From contig JAGYKP010000092.1 in assembly GCA_018401555.1 (NCBI GenBank), positions 1-64,000 of the forward strand: 64,000 nucleotides of DNA, read 5' to 3'. The DNA is from Halomonas sp. (GTDB taxonomy: Bacteria > Pseudomonadota > Gammaproteobacteria > Pseudomonadales > Halomonadaceae). The translations under genes were made by a program, and so were the position numbers. The first letter of the stretch is position 1; each line of letters starts with the position of its first letter. Shown piece by piece: positions 57,180 to 64,000 of the stretch. The notes beneath the pieces were generated by a model. It was not told the origin of the DNA. It ran no database searches and saw only the letters and a program-made list of their open reading frames with translations.

Positions 57180-57797
57180 TCAGGCGGGCCTGGCCAGCAG
57201 CGCGCGGAACAGCGAACCCATCATCACCGGCGTGTCCTGCTCGATGACGAAGCCTTGTGTCTCGAGCAGCGGGCGGGCCTGGCGGGTGATATCGGTAGCG
57301 ATGGCCGAGGTCAGGGCGTTCAAGGCTCGGCGCCCCATACCGGCCGGGTGGTCATCGGCCTGGAACTTGTCCATGACGCAGAGCTGGCTGTCGGGCTTCA
57401 TCACCCGGCGCGCCTCGGCCAGGCCCCGGGCCGGGTCGGGCATCACCGCCAGGATCAGGTGCATCACCACCACATCGAAGTGGTCGTCGGGGTATACCAG
57501 GTTCTCGGCGTCCATCTCCTCGGCCTGCACGTCCATGCCCAGCGCCTCGGCGCGACGGCCCAGGCGCCGTACCATGGCCGGCGACAGGTCGGTGGCGTGC
57601 AGCTCGACGTCCCGCGGCAGGAAGGGCAGGTCGAGCCCGGTGCCGGCCCCTACCAGCAGCACGCGCATGCCGGGTTGCCAGAGTACCTGGGAGAGGGCGG
57701 TGCGCCGCGCGCGGCGGAAGGCGCGCTCGGCCACGGCATCGTAGACCGGCGCATAGAGGCTGTAGCGGCGGCGATTCCAGGCGGTGGTGTTGAACAT
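57180..57797 (-). CDS. Class I SAM-dependent methyltransferase
   Basis: The 205-residue protein has motif I VLLVGAGTGLDLPFL near residue 51, an acidic motif HATDLSPAM near 73, and FDVVVMHLILAVMPDP. The NTTAWNRRRYSLYAPVYD start resembles the UbiE/PmtA-like group acting on lipids or quinones. The substrate is not known. ATG 57797 has CAAGGAGC 6 bases before it; the frame is open further up. Its stop meets the end of the regulator gene, so the genes converge with no space. Confidence 0.85.
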   Translation of the reverse strand: MFNTTAWNRRRYSLYAPVYDAVAERAFRRARRTALSQVLWQPGMRVLLVGAGTGLDLPFLPRDVELHATDLSPAMVRRLGRRAEALGMDVQAEEMDAENLVYPDDHFDVVVMHLILAVMPDPARGLAEARRVMKPDSQLCVMDKFQADDHPAGMGRRALNALTSAIATDITRQARPLLETQGFVIEQDTPVMMGSLFRALLARPA

Positions 57798-59179
<1,382 letters not shown>

Positions 59180-59196
59180 AACCGGGAGACGCCGCC

Positions 59197-62798
<3,602 letters not shown>

Positions 62799-62802
<4 letters not shown>

Positions 62803-64000
62803 GCGAGGACCTGAACAAGGCACAGCACAACACGGACTACCGCGAGGTCAACTTCGACGGCCTGGTGGGTCCCACCCACAACTATGCCGGCCTGGCGCTG
62901 GGTAACGTGGCATCGATGAGCCATGGCGGCCTGGAAGCCAATCCCCGGGAGGGGGCCCTGCAGGGGCTGGCCAAGATGAAGGCGCTGATGGATGCCGGCT
63001 ATGCCCAGGGGGTGCTGCCCCCCAGCAGCGCCGGATCTCGGCGCCCTGCGCGACCTGGGCTTCACCGGCAGCGACGAGCGGGTGCTGGCGCGGGCCGCCG
63101 GCGAGGCGCCCCAGATCCTGCGCGCGGTGTGCTCCGCCTCCAGCATGTGGACCGCCAACGCCGCCACGGTGACGCCGAGCCTCGATGCCCCGGATGGCCG
63201 GGTGCACTTCACCCCGGCCAACCTGCAGTCGAGCTTCCATCGCTTCCTAGAACCTGCCACTACCGGCCGGGTGCTGGCGGCCATCTTCCGCGATGCGGGC
63301 CATTTCACCCACCATCCGGTGCTGCCCGCCACCCCGGCCTTCTCCGACGAGGGCGCGGCCAACCATACCCGCCTGGCCGGCGACCACGGCGAGCCTGGGG
63401 TGCACCTCTACGTCTACGGTCGTACCGCGTTCGGCTGGGGCACCGAGGAGAGCCCGGCGCCGCGGCGCTTCCCGGCGCGCCAGACCCTGGAGGCCAGCCA
63501 GGCGGTGGCTCGTCAGCACGGCCTTGCCGAGTCGCAGGTGGTGTTCGCCCAGCAGCACCCGGATGCCATCGACGCCGGCGTCTTCCATAACGACGTTATC
63601 GCGGTGGGCAACGGCCCGGTGCTGCTCTACCACGAGATGGCCTTCCTCGACGAGGCGGGCACCCTCGAGGCGCTGCGCGAGCGCATTAACGCGCCGCTGA
63701 TCCCGCTGCGCATCCCGGGCGAGGCGGTGAGCCTGGCGGATGCGGTCTCCTCCTACCTCTTCAACTCGCAGCTGCTCAGCAACCCGGACGGCTCCATGAC
63801 CCTGGTGGTGCCCGGCGAGTGCCAGGAGAACGAGGCGGTCTGGCGCACCTCTGCAGGACCATCTGCTGGCCGGGGCCAATCCCATCGGCGAGGTGGTGGT
63901 CAAGGACGTCAAGCAGAGCATGCGCAACGGCGGCGGCCCCGCCTGCCTGCGCCTGCGAGGTGGTGCTCTCCGCCGAGGAGCGCGCCGCGCTCTCCAGTCG
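62799..64000 (+). CDS. astB: N-succinylarginine dihydrolase (5' part, frameshifts)
   Basis: The window ends inside this gene. The likely start is GTG 62799, overlapping the astD stop. AstB removes two ammonia and CO2 from succinylarginine. Visible family marks are [21 protein letters not shown] near residue 15, [40 protein letters not shown] with an active-site His, and [11 protein letters not shown] with the active-site Cys near the window's end. Breaks lie near 63028, 63850 and 63950. No stop is reached, so the gene continues past 64000. It is the last visible gene of the ast/aru operon. Confidence 0.88.

Overview
The window comes from a high-GC gammaproteobacterium, most probably a member of Halomonadaceae (Halomonas or Chromohalobacter type). 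This is an inference. It rests on a catechol/benzoate cluster with CatM/BenM-type control, a BCCT transporter, arginine succinyltransferase (ast/aru) genes with two AstA subunits, FabV, RstAB, MetR/MetE, and an ordinary queA-tgt-yajC-secDF block. No prophage, CRISPR array, rRNA or clearly intact insertion sequence was seen.

Layout. 1-1.6 kb: end of benD and a broken benE-like gene. 1.6-2.1 kb: an AT-richer gap with an ATAC-N7-GTAT operator. 2.1-11.9 kb: catA-benA-benB, a complete LIV-type ABC importer, an intact benE and a tandem universal stress protein gene, all on the plus strand. benC is not in this run of genes. 12-16 kb: small proteins, a luciferase-like monooxygenase and a BCCT carrier. 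16.2-21 kb: an ATP-grasp / CocE-NonD hydrolase / UMF1-type MFS cassette. 21-27 kb: retropepsin-like protease, nitronate monooxygenase, and a FAN1-type VRR-NUC nuclease followed by an XPD/DinG-like helicase with its own nuclease-like N-terminus. 27-38 kb: DUF3565 pair, RstAB, MetR/MetE, lipoproteins, azoreductase, YdjM-like membrane protein, Tag, glyoxalase I. 38-43.7 kb: secF, secD, yajC, tgt, queA (minus strand) and tRNA-Leu(CAA) with a textbook promoter. 43.8-57.8 kb: ExoD, Rnk, LysE-type exporter, EAL protein, AidB-like acyl-CoA dehydrogenase, NUDIX-MoxR-DUF58-transglutaminase run, glutathione peroxidase, FabV, and an AraC-type regulator resembling Pseudomonas ArgR. 58-64 kb: astC-aruF-aruG-astD-astB, running off the end.

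Two catabolic systems dominate. Benzoate is taken up, dihydroxylated by BenAB (plus a reductase not seen beside them), dehydrogenated by BenD and ring-opened by CatA. Arginine is degraded to succinate and glutamate by the Ast/Aru enzymes.

A caution applies throughout. About two dozen genes, including housekeeping ones (metE, tgt, astD), carry single-base indels, often in short G or C runs, and the tRNA has one extra base in its T stem. This looks like uncorrected sequence error rather than biological decay. Frameshifted genes are therefore listed as CDS with the break noted. Only the first benE copy, which also lacks internal sequence, is called a pseudogene.
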